Shown: piece after piece, positions 45,127-53,919 of the stretch | How the letters are laid out: each line of letters opens with the position of its first letter | Numbering within the stretch: position 1 is the first letter of the stretch | Assembly: GCF_014486675.1 (NCBI RefSeq) | Contig: NZ_JACTAC010000007.1 | Coordinates: forward strand, 1 to 64,000 | DNA from: Flavobacterium macrobrachii | GTDB taxonomy: Bacteria > Bacteroidota > Bacteroidia > Flavobacteriales > Flavobacteriaceae | Direction of reading: 5' to 3' | Length of the DNA stretch: 64,000 nt | Notes under the pieces: generated by a model | The model's database searches: none | What the model was told of the DNA's origin: nothing | The model's input: the letters and a program-made list of their open reading frames with translations, nothing else | Program-made: the position numbers and the translations under genes

Positions 45127-46269
45127 TTATTCGTTATATTTCATTTTTCTTAAAATTCGCATCGCTTCTTTAAAATTCAAATATACCAATGGATTTGAAT
45201 TGGCTTTCAAAAAAGGTTTGGCATCAATCAGTTTTTGTTTGGCATCTTGAAAACCATTCAAATAGCAAATCATCAACGTATAAGAAAAATTCTCCAAGTC
45301 TTTCTCTTCGCGTTCCGAAATGGTAACTCCTTTTTGAAATTTAGTCAAAACCGCCAAATTTGCATTGTAAATATGATGCAGCATTTTGGTATTATATTTT
45401 GGTGGTTCAAAAAGCATTTCGGTTTCCATTTTGTAATAACCGTTATCAAAAAAACGAATCGTTAATTGTTCCAACGGATAATAACTCGTTTTATCATTCA
45501 ATCCAAGCGGAACGTGTTCAATTATGGTAAAACTTTCGTCATCAAATGAAATCGTAACCACATCAAGTGCCGAATAAAACAGCTTAATTTGTTCGTTTAT
45601 CAACTCAATATCAACCCGTGACAAATAAGTTGTATCTCTAATTTTTTTCGGATTTCCAGCCCAACAAATCACAAACAACTCCCTAAAAACCTTGTATTGC
45701 GAAAGCATATCGGCATGTCTGTCGACCATAAAATTCATCACGCCATCGAGCGTATGTGCAATACTGTTTCTCGAATTATTCTCAATACTGATAATGGTTT
45801 CAATATTTTGCTTGGAATAAGGAATTTTTTCTTCCGTAGGAATGGAATTGCTTCCGCGACGAACAAATACGGTATTCGCCAAAATGGTATGAATATTTTT
45901 TTTAAAAAAAGACGTTTTGTGCTTCGGTTTTATAGTTACTAATCCAACAACTCTGTCTTTGGGCAAGTTTGGAAATGGAACATTTTCGTATTGAATTTTC
46001 GGCGGATTTTCGAGAAAAGCATTTACCAGATTTTGAATTCGGCTATCGTCAAAAAAATCATCGCCTACAATTTCGTTATTTTCATCTTCCACGCCAACAA
46101 CGATATACGAATTATTGGAAGGATTAGAATTAGACAAGGCACAAATGTGTTTCAAAAACTTGGCTTTTCCTTCTTTGGTATGCAAATTCAACTGACGTTT
46201 TTTATCATAAAAAGTACTCTCATCATTGTGAGCAAGCAGGTTTTTGATAAGAAGACGTTTGTTTATCAC
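45127..46269 (-). CDS. AlbA_2/Schlafen-type nucleic-acid-binding domain protein
   Basis: 380 residues. The N-terminal 130 residues carry an AlbA_2 (Schlafen AAA-4) domain: AKFLKHICALSNSNPSNNSYIVVGVEDENNEIVG and VVGLVTIKPK with TVFVRRGSNS. The C-terminal 220 residues have no recognised domain. Such proteins often bind DNA or RNA and are sometimes tied to defence; nothing nearby supports that here. It ends 8 nt past the convergent adhesin/SPOR gene. Start chosen at ATG 46269. Confidence 0.78.
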   Translation of the reverse strand: MINKRLLIKNLLAHNDESTFYDKKRQLNLHTKEGKAKFLKHICALSNSNPSNNSYIVVGVEDENNEIVGDDFFDDSRIQNLVNAFLENPPKIQYENVPFPNLPKDRVVGLVTIKPKHKTSFFKKNIHTILANTVFVRRGSNSIPTEEKIPYSKQNIETIISIENNSRNSIAHTLDGVMNFMVDRHADMLSQYKVFRELFVICWAGNPKKIRDTTYLSRVDIELINEQIKLFYSALDVVTISFDDESFTIIEHVPLGLNDKTSYYPLEQLTIRFFDNGYYKMETEMLFEPPKYNTKMLHHIYNANLAVLTKFQKGVTISEREEKDLENFSYTLMICYLNGFQDAKQKLIDAKPFLKANSNPLVYLNFKEAMRILRKMKYNE

Positions 46270-46344
46270 TTTTTTTTAGTTTGCAGTCTCAGTCTCAGTT
46301 TACAGCACAAAACTGCGACTGTAAACTGCGACTATAAACTAAAT
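46270..46344 (-). repeat. inverted repeats of CAGTTTAC-type words between two minus genes
   Basis: On the minus strand the gap reads as 13-nt direct repeats (AGTTTATAGTCGC then AGTTTACAGTCGC) followed by their mirrored words (CTGTAAACTG and GACTGCAAACT). CAGTTTACAG pairs with CTGTAAACTG as a perfect 10-bp stem. It is the leader of the AlbA_2-type gene. Confidence 0.65.
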
Positions 46345-47211
46345 TTAAGGTACTTCATTTCCCATACTTTCTGCCCAAATGGTAAACCAATCTTGTTTAT
46401 CCATTTTCAATTCTACGGCTTTCATCAATTGTTGAATTCGGGCAATATTAACCGTTCCGGCAACTGGAATAACTTTCGCTGGATGTTGTAAAATCCAAGC
46501 CAACAAAATCGTATCTGAACCAACACCATATTTTTCAACCAATTCTGCCAAAACTTTTTTCAGTCGGCGAGTTTGCTCTGTATCTTCTCGAAAAACGGTT
46601 CCAAGCGGATTCCAACTCATTGGTCGAATGCCGTGAACCTGCATATAATCAAAACTTCCGTCCAACATTGCTTCATGATGCGTTGCCGAAAATTGAACTT
46701 GGTTATAATTAATTTCCGTTTTTTGACGAATCAACTCTGTTTGCGAAGAAGTAAAATTTGACAATCCAAAATCGATAATTTTTCCATCTTTTTTCAATTT
46801 TTCAATCGCTTCGGCTATTTCATCAGCAACCATTAAAGGACTTGGACGATGCAAAAGAAAAACATCCAAATAATCAGTTTGAAGATTTTTCAGTGAATTT
46901 TCAGCACTCCAAATGATATATTCTTTAGAATAATCGTAATGTTTAATTTCATTCTTTCGACTTCCTTCAAGTTGAATTCCACATTTTGAAATCAACTGAA
47001 TTTTTTCTCTAGCCATTTTACTTTCGGCAAATGCTTTTCCAAATTCAGCTTCAGTAGTATAACTTCCATAAATATCGGCATGATCAAAAGTTGAAATTTT
47101 ATTTTCGATACAAATATTGATTAAATGTATCATCTCTGAAGTAGAAAGTTTTTTATCCCAAATTCCCCAATTCATGGTTCCGGCAACAATGGGTGAAAGT
47201 TGTGTTTTCAT
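46345..47211 (-). CDS. aldo/keto reductase
   Basis: 288 residues, (beta/alpha)8 NADPH enzyme. Catalytic tetrad parts are visible: Asp/Tyr in FDHADIYGSY, Lys in IQLISKCG and His in VFLLHRPSPL. The C-terminal cofactor block is AKVIPVAGTVNIARIQ. Close to the YdhF-type oxidoreductases; substrate unknown. It is transcribed toward the AlbA_2-type gene. Confidence 0.92.
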   Translation of the reverse strand: MKTQLSPIVAGTMNWGIWDKKLSTSEMIHLINICIENKISTFDHADIYGSYTTEAEFGKAFAESKMAREKIQLISKCGIQLEGSRKNEIKHYDYSKEYIIWSAENSLKNLQTDYLDVFLLHRPSPLMVADEIAEAIEKLKKDGKIIDFGLSNFTSSQTELIRQKTEINYNQVQFSATHHEAMLDGSFDYMQVHGIRPMSWNPLGTVFREDTEQTRRLKKVLAELVEKYGVGSDTILLAWILQHPAKVIPVAGTVNIARIQQLMKAVELKMDKQDWFTIWAESMGNEVP

Positions 47212-47459
47212 TTGTTTATTTTAAATGTTCCTAAATTAAATAAAGTATTGCTTGATTTTTGAAAATTTTATTATTTTGGCAACAAAACTTTAAAAAACCT
47301 TTTCGGTCTTAAAATTATGAAAAGAAAATCATAAATCGTCCTTAAAAAGACTATGTTTTGCAAAGTTTTAACGCATTATTAACATCCAACTTGTGATTTA
47401 ATTGTCACTTTTGAAATGTTAAAATTTTTTGGCTAATTGAATGTTTTAAAAATATAATT

Positions 47460-48464
47460 ATGGAAGAAAATGTTGCTGCTTTAGACATTAGAGCAATCAA
47501 TGAAAAAATAGAAAGAGAAAGTGCATTTATTGACTTATTGACGATGGAAATGAACAAAGTTATCGTAGGTCAAAAACACATGGTGGAAAGATTGTTAATC
47601 GGACTTTTAGGTCAAGGTCATATTTTATTGGAAGGTGTTCCAGGATTGGCAAAAACACTTGCAATCAACACACTTTCGCAAGCCGTTCAAGGAAGTTTCA
47701 GCCGAATCCAGTTTACTCCCGATTTATTGCCTGCCGACGTTGTTGGAACCATGATTTATAACATCAAAGCCAATGAATTTTCCATAAAAAAAGGTCCAAT
47801 TTTTGCTAATTTCGTTCTTGCTGATGAGATAAATCGTGCTCCAGCAAAAGTACAGTCGGCTTTGCTTGAAGCGATGCAGGAAAAGCAAGTTACTATTGGC
47901 GATACTACTTTTAAATTGGAAAAACCATTTTTAGTATTGGCTACACAAAACCCGATTGAACAAGAAGGAACATATCCGTTACCCGAAGCGCAAGTCGATC
48001 GTTTTATGCTAAAAACGGTTATCGATTATCCAAAAATTGATGAAGAACGATTCGTTATTCGTCAAAATTTGAAAGGTTCTTATGAAAAAGTAAACGCAGT
48101 GGTTTCGGTAGAACAAATTCTTCGTGCACAAGAAGCCGTTCGTGAAGTTTATATGGACGAAAAAATCGAAAAATATATCTTAGACATTATTTTTGCAACG
48201 CGTTTTCCTGAAAAATATAAACTTGAATCCTTAAAACCATTAATCGGTTTTGGTGCTTCACCGCGTGGAAGTATCAACTTAGCAACTGCTGCCAAATGTT
48301 ATGCATTTATCAAACGTCGCGGTTATGTAATTCCAGAAGATGTTCGCGCGGTTGTTCACGATGTTTTACGTCACAGAATTGGCGTTACTTATGAAGCTGA
48401 AGCCGAAAACATCACTTCGGTTGACATCATCAATAAAATCGTGAACGAAATTGAAGTACCTTAA
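47460..48464 (+). CDS. MoxR-family AAA ATPase
   Basis: 334 residues. Walker A in LLEGVPGLAKT, Walker B in FVLADEINRAPAK, sensor in LATQNPIEQEGTYPLPEAQVDRF, and the lid domain. MoxR ATPases assist assembly or activation of VWA-domain partners. First gene of a Bat-type cluster: DUF58 protein 85 nt downstream, then BatA-E. Start ATG 47460 follows a 248-nt gap without other genes. Confidence 0.95.
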   Translation: MEENVAALDIRAINEKIERESAFIDLLTMEMNKVIVGQKHMVERLLIGLLGQGHILLEGVPGLAKTLAINTLSQAVQGSFSRIQFTPDLLPADVVGTMIYNIKANEFSIKKGPIFANFVLADEINRAPAKVQSALLEAMQEKQVTIGDTTFKLEKPFLVLATQNPIEQEGTYPLPEAQVDRFMLKTVIDYPKIDEERFVIRQNLKGSYEKVNAVVSVEQILRAQEAVREVYMDEKIEKYILDIIFATRFPEKYKLESLKPLIGFGASPRGSINLATAAKCYAFIKRRGYVIPEDVRAVVHDVLRHRIGVTYEAEAENITSVDIINKIVNEIEVP

Positions 48465-48474
48465 TTTTAGTTGA

Positions 48475-48541
48475 CAGTTCTCAGTTCTCAGTTAGCAGTA
48501 ATTCTGCTAAACTGACAACCAACAACCGACAACCGACAACT
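48475..48541 (+). repeat. heptamer repeats in inverted arrangement before the DUF58 gene
   Basis: CAGTTCT, CAGTTCT, CAGTTAG, CAGTAAT (48475-48502) then a turn (TTAGCAG / CTGCTAA stem) and GACAACC-type heptamers (48514-48541), the second half being the mirror type of the first. The whole moxR-DUF58 gap is filled by it; it could form a long imperfect hairpin. Confidence 0.8.
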
Positions 48542-48549
48542 GAATAAAA

Positions 48550-49416
48550 ATGGAAACAAAAGACTTACTCAAAAAAGTTCGTAAAATAGAAATCAAAACC
48601 CGAAGATTGAGCGATCATATCTTTTCGGGCGAGTATCACACGTCGTTCAAAGGACGAGGAATGACCTTTTCTGAAGTGCGTCAATATCAGTTTGGCGACG
48701 ATATTCGTGCGATTGATTGGAATGTTACCGCGCGATACAACGAACCTTACGTAAAAGTTTTTGAAGAAGAACGCGAATTGACCATGATGTTGATGGTTGA
48801 CATTTCGGGTTCAGAAAATTTTGGGACAAAAAACCAATTAAAAAGCGAAATCGTAACCGAAATTGCTGCAACAATGGCTTTTTCGGCAACGCAGAATAAC
48901 GATAAAATTGGATTAATTCTATTTTCTGATGACATCGAATTATACATTCCACCCAAAAAAGGAAAGTCACATGTTTTGAGAATTATTCGAGAACTGATTG
49001 AATTTCAACCCAAAAGTAAAAAAACTGATTTGTCGCAAGCTTTGAAATTTTTATCGGCTACGCAAAAGAAAAAAGCGATTGTTTTCTTGATTTCCGATTT
49101 TATGGTGGATGACGATTATGAAAAAACACTGAAAATTGCCGGAAAAAAACACGACGTTACCGGAATTCGAGTGTATGATCAGAGAGAAGAAAAAATGCCA
49201 AACGTCGGTGTAATTGAAGTTGAAGATGCCGAATCAGGGAAAATCATCACGATTGACACAACTTCCAAAAAAGCCCGAATAGAATATGAAAAAAACTATC
49301 ACGAAAAAGTAAATTATTTCAAAGATATTTTTTCAAAATGTGGTTCGGGAACAGTCAGCACAAGAGTTGACGAAAGTTATGTGACGAAATTATTAGGTTA
49401 TTTTAAATCGAGATAA
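48550..49416 (+). CDS. DUF58 domain protein, Bat cluster
   Basis: 288 residues. DUF58 pattern is RRLSDHIFSGEYHTSFKGRGMTFSEVRQYQFGDDIRAIDWNVTARY, followed by a vWA-like fold with MIDAS-like MVDISGSENFG. It has no membrane segment here. Between moxR and batA in most Bacteroidota; thought to work with MoxR as a partner of the Bat proteins. Cotranscribed with moxR by position. Confidence 0.93.
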   Translation: METKDLLKKVRKIEIKTRRLSDHIFSGEYHTSFKGRGMTFSEVRQYQFGDDIRAIDWNVTARYNEPYVKVFEEERELTMMLMVDISGSENFGTKNQLKSEIVTEIAATMAFSATQNNDKIGLILFSDDIELYIPPKKGKSHVLRIIRELIEFQPKSKKTDLSQALKFLSATQKKKAIVFLISDFMVDDDYEKTLKIAGKKHDVTGIRVYDQREEKMPNVGVIEVEDAESGKIITIDTTSKKARIEYEKNYHEKVNYFKDIFSKCGSGTVSTRVDESYVTKLLGYFKSR

Positions 49417-49417
49417 T

Positions 49418-49459
49418 GATTTAAGATTGAAGATTAACGATTTTTGATTTAAGATTGAA
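49418..49459 (+). repeat. six heptamers of the GATTTAA family
   Basis: GATTTAA, GATTGAA, GATTAAC, GATTTTT, GATTTAA, GATTGAA run consecutively from the end of the DUF58 gene. 26 nt of it (49425-49450) are the perfect reverse complement of 49573-49598. The same six-word order with two changes occurs at 59225-59266. Confidence 0.85.
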
Positions 49460-49460
49460 T

Positions 49461-49526
49461 ACCAACAAGAGAAAATAGAATTTTTGTAAACAAATAGATT
49501 TAAAAAGTAAAAAAAAAAGAACGATG
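49461..49526 (+). pseudogene. probable remnant of a second four-helix-bundle gene
   Basis: CCAAC...AATTTTTGTA...AAAAAGTAAAAA at 49462-49515 aligns in order with the 3' end of the intact four-helix-bundle gene (CCAACGAATTAATTTC then AATTTTTGTAGCAAGTATT), and both are followed by the same sequence (CAATTCCAGAAGAAAAC). The frame is lost. I see it as the worn-down 3' end of an older copy; alignment is by eye. Confidence 0.45.
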
Positions 49527-49590
49527 CAATTCCAGAAGAAAACACTAATCACTATCGATAGCAACACTTCCGAAATCAAAAATCGTTAAT
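49527..49590 (+). repeat. direct repeat copy 1 bounding the four-helix-bundle gene
   Basis: Sixty-four nt (CAATTCCAGAAGAAAACACT ... CGTTAAT) that recur at 49997-50060 with a single difference (C at 49571, T at 50041). The offset is 470 nt. Confidence 0.9.
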
Positions 49591-49598
49591 CTTCAATC
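49573..49598 (-). repeat. inverted partner of the GATTTAA-family heptamers
   Basis: Exact 26-nt reverse complement of 49425-49450, ending 12 nt before the ATG at 49611. Together the two arms enclose the remnant and repeat copy 1. Confidence 0.85.
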
Positions 49599-49610
49599 AA
49601 CAATATAGTT

Positions 49611-49994
49611 ATGAACAAACAAGACTTAGAGGAACGATTGATTGATTTTGCAGCAAATATCATTTTGTTCACAGATTATGTTCAAAAATCGTTTGCAGGA
49701 AATCATCTTTCTGGGCAAATAATTCGTTCATCAACTTCACCTGCTTTAAATTATGGCGAAGCCCAAAGTGCAGAAAGTAAAAGGGATTTTATTCATAAAA
49801 TGGGAATTTGCCTGAAAGAATTAAGAGAAACTTTGAACTGTTTAAAAATAATTGAGAGAGCTAAATTGAGTTCAAGTGAAGAAGTAAAAGATAAATTAAA
49901 AAAAGAAGCCAACGAATTAATTTCAATTTTTGTAGCAAGTATTAAAACTGCAAAAAATAATAATGACAATAAAAAATTAAAAGAAGAAGAATGA
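49611..49994 (+). CDS. four-helix-bundle (S23/IVS-type) protein
   Basis: 127 residues with the family pattern: LEERLIDFAANII, QIIRSSTSPALNYGEAQSAESKRDFIHKMGICLKELRETLNCLKII, then a Lys/Asn-rich tail. Members are encoded in intervening sequences of 23S rRNA in some bacteria and elsewhere as solitary genes; the molecular function is unsettled. Here it lies inside the Bat cluster, where I would not expect it, flanked by 64-nt direct repeats and beside a probable remnant of itself. That suggests movement or duplication. Confidence 0.9.
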   Translation: MNKQDLEERLIDFAANIILFTDYVQKSFAGNHLSGQIIRSSTSPALNYGEAQSAESKRDFIHKMGICLKELRETLNCLKIIERAKLSSSEEVKDKLKKEANELISIFVASIKTAKNNNDNKKLKEEE

Positions 49995-49996
49995 TA

Positions 49997-50060
49997 CAAT
50001 TCCAGAAGAAAACACTAATCACTATCGATAGCAACACTTCTGAAATCAAAAATCGTTAAT
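49997..50060 (+). repeat. direct repeat copy 2 bounding the four-helix-bundle gene
   Basis: Matches 49527-49590 with one mismatch. It begins 2 nt after the stop codon of the four-helix-bundle gene, so the gene end and the repeat form one unit. Confidence 0.9.
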
Positions 50061-50099
50061 CGACAATCGTAAATAAATGTCGTCAATCTTCAATCAACA

Positions 50100-51731
50100 A
50101 TGAAAAAAATATTATACATATTATTACTATTCACAACATCGCTTTTTGCTCAAAAAGTAACGACTTCTATTGATTCAACAAAAAAGAAAATAGGTGCCGA
50201 GTTTAAACTGACTATAAAAACTGATGTTGACACTTTTTCCAAGGTAAAATTCCCAAACGGAAAGTTTTTTGGCAATTTGGAAGTATTAGAAAGTTATAAA
50301 ATTGATACCATTCGCACCGGAAATCGATATGAATTAATCAAAAAATATGGTTTAACTCAGTTTGACAGCGGAAAATATTTAGTACCGAAATTACCCGTAA
50401 TCATCAACGGAAAGAAAGTATTCAGCGACAGCATAAAAATTGAAATCAGCGATGTAAAAGTCGATACATTAAAACAAAAAATGTATGACATCAAAAACAT
50501 CATTCCAGTAAAAAGTGATTTTGGAAATTGGTGGATTTATTTGTTGATTTTACTCGGCTTAGCGGTAATTGGTTATTTCGTTTATCGATTTATTAAAAAG
50601 AAAAAAACCGAAGAAAAACCAGTCGTTATTGAGTTTAAATCGCCTATCGAAAAAGCAACATCTTTACTCCAACAATTAGAAAAAAAAGAACTTTGGCAAA
50701 AAGGTGAAATCAAAAATTATTATTCAGAACTAACCGATATTGCCCGAAATTATATCGAAGAAGAAATTCAAATTCCAGCAATGGAAAGCACAACTTCTGA
50801 ATTGATTTTAGGCTTGCGAAACGCCGCCAAACAAAAGAAATTAAAACTTTCTGCCGAAACGGTTGAAAATCTGGAAAAGGTTTTAAAACAAGCTGATTTG
50901 GTAAAATTTGCCAAAGTAAAACCGCTTGATTTTGAAATTGAAGAAGATAAAAAACGTATTTCAAATAGTATAGTAACCATTCATAATTCTATTCCAGAAA
51001 TTGTTGAGGAAAATGACGAATTAGAACTTTGGAACGAGCAACAAAAAGAAAAAGCGCGACTGGAAAAACTCAAAAAAGAGAAAAGAAAGCGCATCATTAT
51101 TGGTGTTAGCGTTAGTGTTTTCTTGATTGTCACAACTTTAGGAGTTTTAATCGCTATCAAAGGTTTTGACTATGTAAAAGACAATTTTATTGGTCATCCA
51201 ACAAAAGATTTGGTCGAAGGCGAATGGATTTTCAGCGAATACGGAAATCCAACTGTAAAAATCGAGACACCAAAAGTCTTGAAACGAATGGATGCCGAAA
51301 AAGTTTTGCCAAAAAATGCTATGGCATTAATCAAAGAAATGCAAATTTTCATGTATGGAAGTTTAACTGATGATTTCTACATTGGCGTTTCTACAGCAAC
51401 ATTTAAACAACAAGTACAACTCGACTTAGAACAAGCTGCCGAAGGAAGTTTAAAAGTTTTTGAAGCTCAAGGCGCAACCAATATTTTTGTAAAAACCGAA
51501 GAGTTTGATACGCAACAAGGTATCAAAGGTAGAAAAGCCTATGGAACAATGGTTATGGTGGACAAAATCAGTGGAAAATCGGTAAAAATGTACTATGAAA
51601 TTCTAGTTTTCGGGCAAAATAATGGTTTACAACAAATCACAATTATGCATCGAGAAGATGATAAATATGGAAAACAAATGTTGGAACGTATTCTAAATTC
51701 GGTCGAACTTCAAAATATTAGCCAGCCATGA
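50100..51731 (+). CDS. Bat-cluster membrane protein (BatD-like N-terminus)
   Basis: 543 residues. Signal peptide MKKILYILLLFTTSLFAQ; a BatD-like beta domain (VTTSIDSTKKKIGAEFKLTIKTDVDTF) to about residue 125; a first membrane helix (WWIYLLILLGLAVIGYFVYRFI, about 140-162); a helical cytoplasmic part; and a second helix (IIIGVSVSVFLIVTTLGVLIAI, about 330-352), then a C-terminal domain with no known motif. Its last codons overlap the next gene by 4 nt. Membrane-anchored partner of BatA/BatB is the usual reading. Confidence 0.82.
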   Translation: MKKILYILLLFTTSLFAQKVTTSIDSTKKKIGAEFKLTIKTDVDTFSKVKFPNGKFFGNLEVLESYKIDTIRTGNRYELIKKYGLTQFDSGKYLVPKLPVIINGKKVFSDSIKIEISDVKVDTLKQKMYDIKNIIPVKSDFGNWWIYLLILLGLAVIGYFVYRFIKKKKTEEKPVVIEFKSPIEKATSLLQQLEKKELWQKGEIKNYYSELTDIARNYIEEEIQIPAMESTTSELILGLRNAAKQKKLKLSAETVENLEKVLKQADLVKFAKVKPLDFEIEEDKKRISNSIVTIHNSIPEIVEENDELELWNEQQKEKARLEKLKKEKRKRIIIGVSVSVFLIVTTLGVLIAIKGFDYVKDNFIGHPTKDLVEGEWIFSEYGNPTVKIETPKVLKRMDAEKVLPKNAMALIKEMQIFMYGSLTDDFYIGVSTATFKQQVQLDLEQAAEGSLKVFEAQGATNIFVKTEEFDTQQGIKGRKAYGTMVMVDKISGKSVKMYYEILVFGQNNGLQQITIMHREDDKYGKQMLERILNSVELQNISQP

Positions 51732-52729
51732 TGAAAGACGTTTCTTTTTTAAATCCCGAATTTTTCTGGCTGTTTTTATTGCTTCCAATTGCTATTTTTT
51801 GGCAATTTTGGAAACGAAAAGAAGTTTCAGCTTCGCTAAAGTTAAGCGGAACAAAAGGTTTTTCTTCAACATGGAAAACCAAAATCAAACCGTTCCTTTT
51901 TGTATTGAGAATCTTGGCTTTGAGTTCGTTAATCATCGCTATGGCAAGACCAAGAAAAGTTGACATTAGTAATCAAACTAAAACCACCAAAGGAATTGAT
52001 ATTGTAATGGCAATCGACGTTTCGGGAAGTATGTTGGCAAAAGATTTAAAGCCAAACCGAATGGAAGCGTTGAAAAAAGTAGCTTCTAATTTCGTTCAAG
52101 GAAGACCAAATGATAGAATTGGAATTGTAGTTTATGCCGCCGAAAGTTACACCAAAACTCCTGTTACCAGCGACAAAGGAATTGTTCAAGATGCTATTTT
52201 AAGCATTAAATATGATAATGTTTTACAAGATGGAACCGGAATTGGAATGGGATTAACCACTGCCATCAATCGATTAAAAGATAGCAAAGCCAAAAGCAAA
52301 GTCATCATCCTGTTAACCGATGGTGTAAACAATGCTGGATTTATCGAACCCGAAACCGCTTCGCAAATTGCCAAAGAATATGGAATTAAAGTATATACAA
52401 TTGGAATTGGAACCAATGGAATGGCTGAGTTTCCTTATGCGTATGCTCCAAACGGAAACGGATTTTTATTCAAAATGATGCCAGTAGAAATCGATCAAGA
52501 ATTGATGAAAACCATTGCCAAGAATACAGGCGGAAAATATTTCCGTGCTTCGAGCAACAGCAAATTAGAAGAAATTTATAACGAAATAAACAAACTAGAA
52601 ACCACCGAAATCGAAGAACTAAAATTCTATGATTATGACGAAAAATACCGACCATTCGTTTGGATTGCTGGAATATTAGTTTTAATCGAATTTGGATTGC
52701 GAAATACGGTTTTTAGAAGTTTTATTTAA
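51728..52729 (+). CDS. batA: BatA: VWA-domain membrane protein
   Basis: 333 residues. Two membrane helices near the N-terminus (LFLLLPIAIFWQFW; FLFVLRILALSSLIIAMA), a vWA domain with MIDAS motif DVSGSMLAK and the loop LLTDGVNN, and a C-terminal helix (FVWIAGILVLIEFGL). It starts within the previous gene (4-nt overlap), a sign of translational coupling. BatA belongs to the aerotolerance operon first described in Bacteroides; the molecular function is unproven. Confidence 0.93.
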   Translation: MMKDVSFLNPEFFWLFLLLPIAIFWQFWKRKEVSASLKLSGTKGFSSTWKTKIKPFLFVLRILALSSLIIAMARPRKVDISNQTKTTKGIDIVMAIDVSGSMLAKDLKPNRMEALKKVASNFVQGRPNDRIGIVVYAAESYTKTPVTSDKGIVQDAILSIKYDNVLQDGTGIGMGLTTAINRLKDSKAKSKVIILLTDGVNNAGFIEPETASQIAKEYGIKVYTIGIGTNGMAEFPYAYAPNGNGFLFKMMPVEIDQELMKTIAKNTGGKYFRASSNSKLEEIYNEINKLETTEIEELKFYDYDEKYRPFVWIAGILVLIEFGLRNTVFRSFI

Positions 52730-52739
52730 ATAATTTAAA

Positions 52740-52842
52740 CACAAAGAACACAAAGAAAGCACAAAGCTCACTATGTTCTTTTTAAAATAATTTTGTGCAC
52801 TTTGTGTAAAAACATTGTGTACTTAGTGGTTAAGAAAAAATT
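52740..52842 (+). repeat. batB leader repeats
   Basis: ACACAAAGA / ACACAAAGAA / GCACAAAG at 52740-52768 and TTTTGTGCACTTTGTGT near 52790-52807 form inverted repeats of CACAAAG with CTTTGTG, directly before the batB ATG. Confidence 0.6.
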
Positions 52843-53880
52843 ATGTACGAGTTAGAAGAAAAAGGATATTTTTATTTATTGCTAGTCATTCCGGCATTGA
52901 CAGTACTTTTCTTGTACATTCAATATTGGAAAAAGAAAAAGCAGCGCGAATTTGGTGATTTGGATTTAATCAAGAAATTAAGTCCGGAAAAATCAGTTTT
53001 TAAATCAGTTTTCAAATTAGTTTTAGTTTTACTTGGATTGACATTTTTAATCATCGGATTGATTAATCCAAAAATTGGAACGAAACTTGAAACGGTAAAA
53101 CGCGAAGGAATTGACATTGTTTTTGCGGTTGACGTTTCCAAAAGTATGTTGGCAGAAGACGTCGCGCCCAATCGTTTGGAGAAAAGCAAACAATTGGTTT
53201 CCCAAATCATCAATCAATTAGGAAGCGACAGAATTGGAATTATTGCTTATTCAGGAAGTGCTTTCCCAGTTTTGCCCATCACGACTGATTATGGCGTTGC
53301 GAAAATGTTTTTGCAAAGCATGAACCCAGGAATTGTTTCTTCGCAAGGAACATCAATTGATGAAGCGATAAACTTGGCAGCAACATTTGTAGATAAAAAA
53401 GACAAAACCAATAAATTGCTGATTATCATTTCCGATGGTGAAGATCATTCGGATAATGCTGAAAATGCAGCCGAAGAAGCCAAAAAATTAGGAATAAAAA
53501 TCATCACAATTGGTGTTGGAACCGAAAAAGGCGGACCAATTCCTTTGAAAAAAAACGGTATTGTTGAAAGTTTTCAACGCGACCAGAATGATGAAGTCGT
53601 TATTACCAAACGAAATGCCGAAGTTTTGACCAAAATTGCCAAAAGCACCAAAGGAGGTTATGTCGATGGAAATTCGACCAAAACGGTTATCGATTATATC
53701 AAAAATGCTCTGGAAAACATAGAAAAAACCGAATTTGAAAGTACGCAAATGGCAAATTTCCAATCACAGTTTCAATGGTTTTTGGCGTTTGGATTTTTAG
53801 TACTTTTCATCGATTTGTTTTTATTCGAAAAGAAAACCAAATGGGTGAAAAAAATGAATTTATTTAATGAAAAAGAATAA
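52843..53880 (+). CDS. batB: BatB: VWA-domain membrane protein
   Basis: 345 residues. N-terminal helices (YLLLVIPALTVLFLYIQYW; FKLVLVLLGLTFLIIGLI), a vWA domain with DVSKSMLAED and IISDGEDHSDNAENAAEEAKKLG, and a final membrane helix (FQWFLAFGFLVLFIDLFLF). Paralogue of BatA; the two are expected to pair in the membrane. The 113-nt gap before it is made of repeat words. Confidence 0.93.
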   Translation: MYELEEKGYFYLLLVIPALTVLFLYIQYWKKKKQREFGDLDLIKKLSPEKSVFKSVFKLVLVLLGLTFLIIGLINPKIGTKLETVKREGIDIVFAVDVSKSMLAEDVAPNRLEKSKQLVSQIINQLGSDRIGIIAYSGSAFPVLPITTDYGVAKMFLQSMNPGIVSSQGTSIDEAINLAATFVDKKDKTNKLLIIISDGEDHSDNAENAAEEAKKLGIKIITIGVGTEKGGPIPLKKNGIVESFQRDQNDEVVITKRNAEVLTKIAKSTKGGYVDGNSTKTVIDYIKNALENIEKTEFESTQMANFQSQFQWFLAFGFLVLFIDLFLFEKKTKWVKKMNLFNEKE

Positions 53881-53883
53881 ATA

Positions 53884-53909
53884 CTGCAAGGTTTTCAAAA
53901 CCTTGTAGG
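53884..53909. repeat. REP-like palindrome, copy 1
   Basis: CTGCAAGGTTTT then CAAAACCTTGTAGG. It occurs again, twice and in both orientations, at 63556-63626. It lies 10 nt before batC. Confidence 0.8.
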
Positions 53910-53919
53910 TTTAAATACT

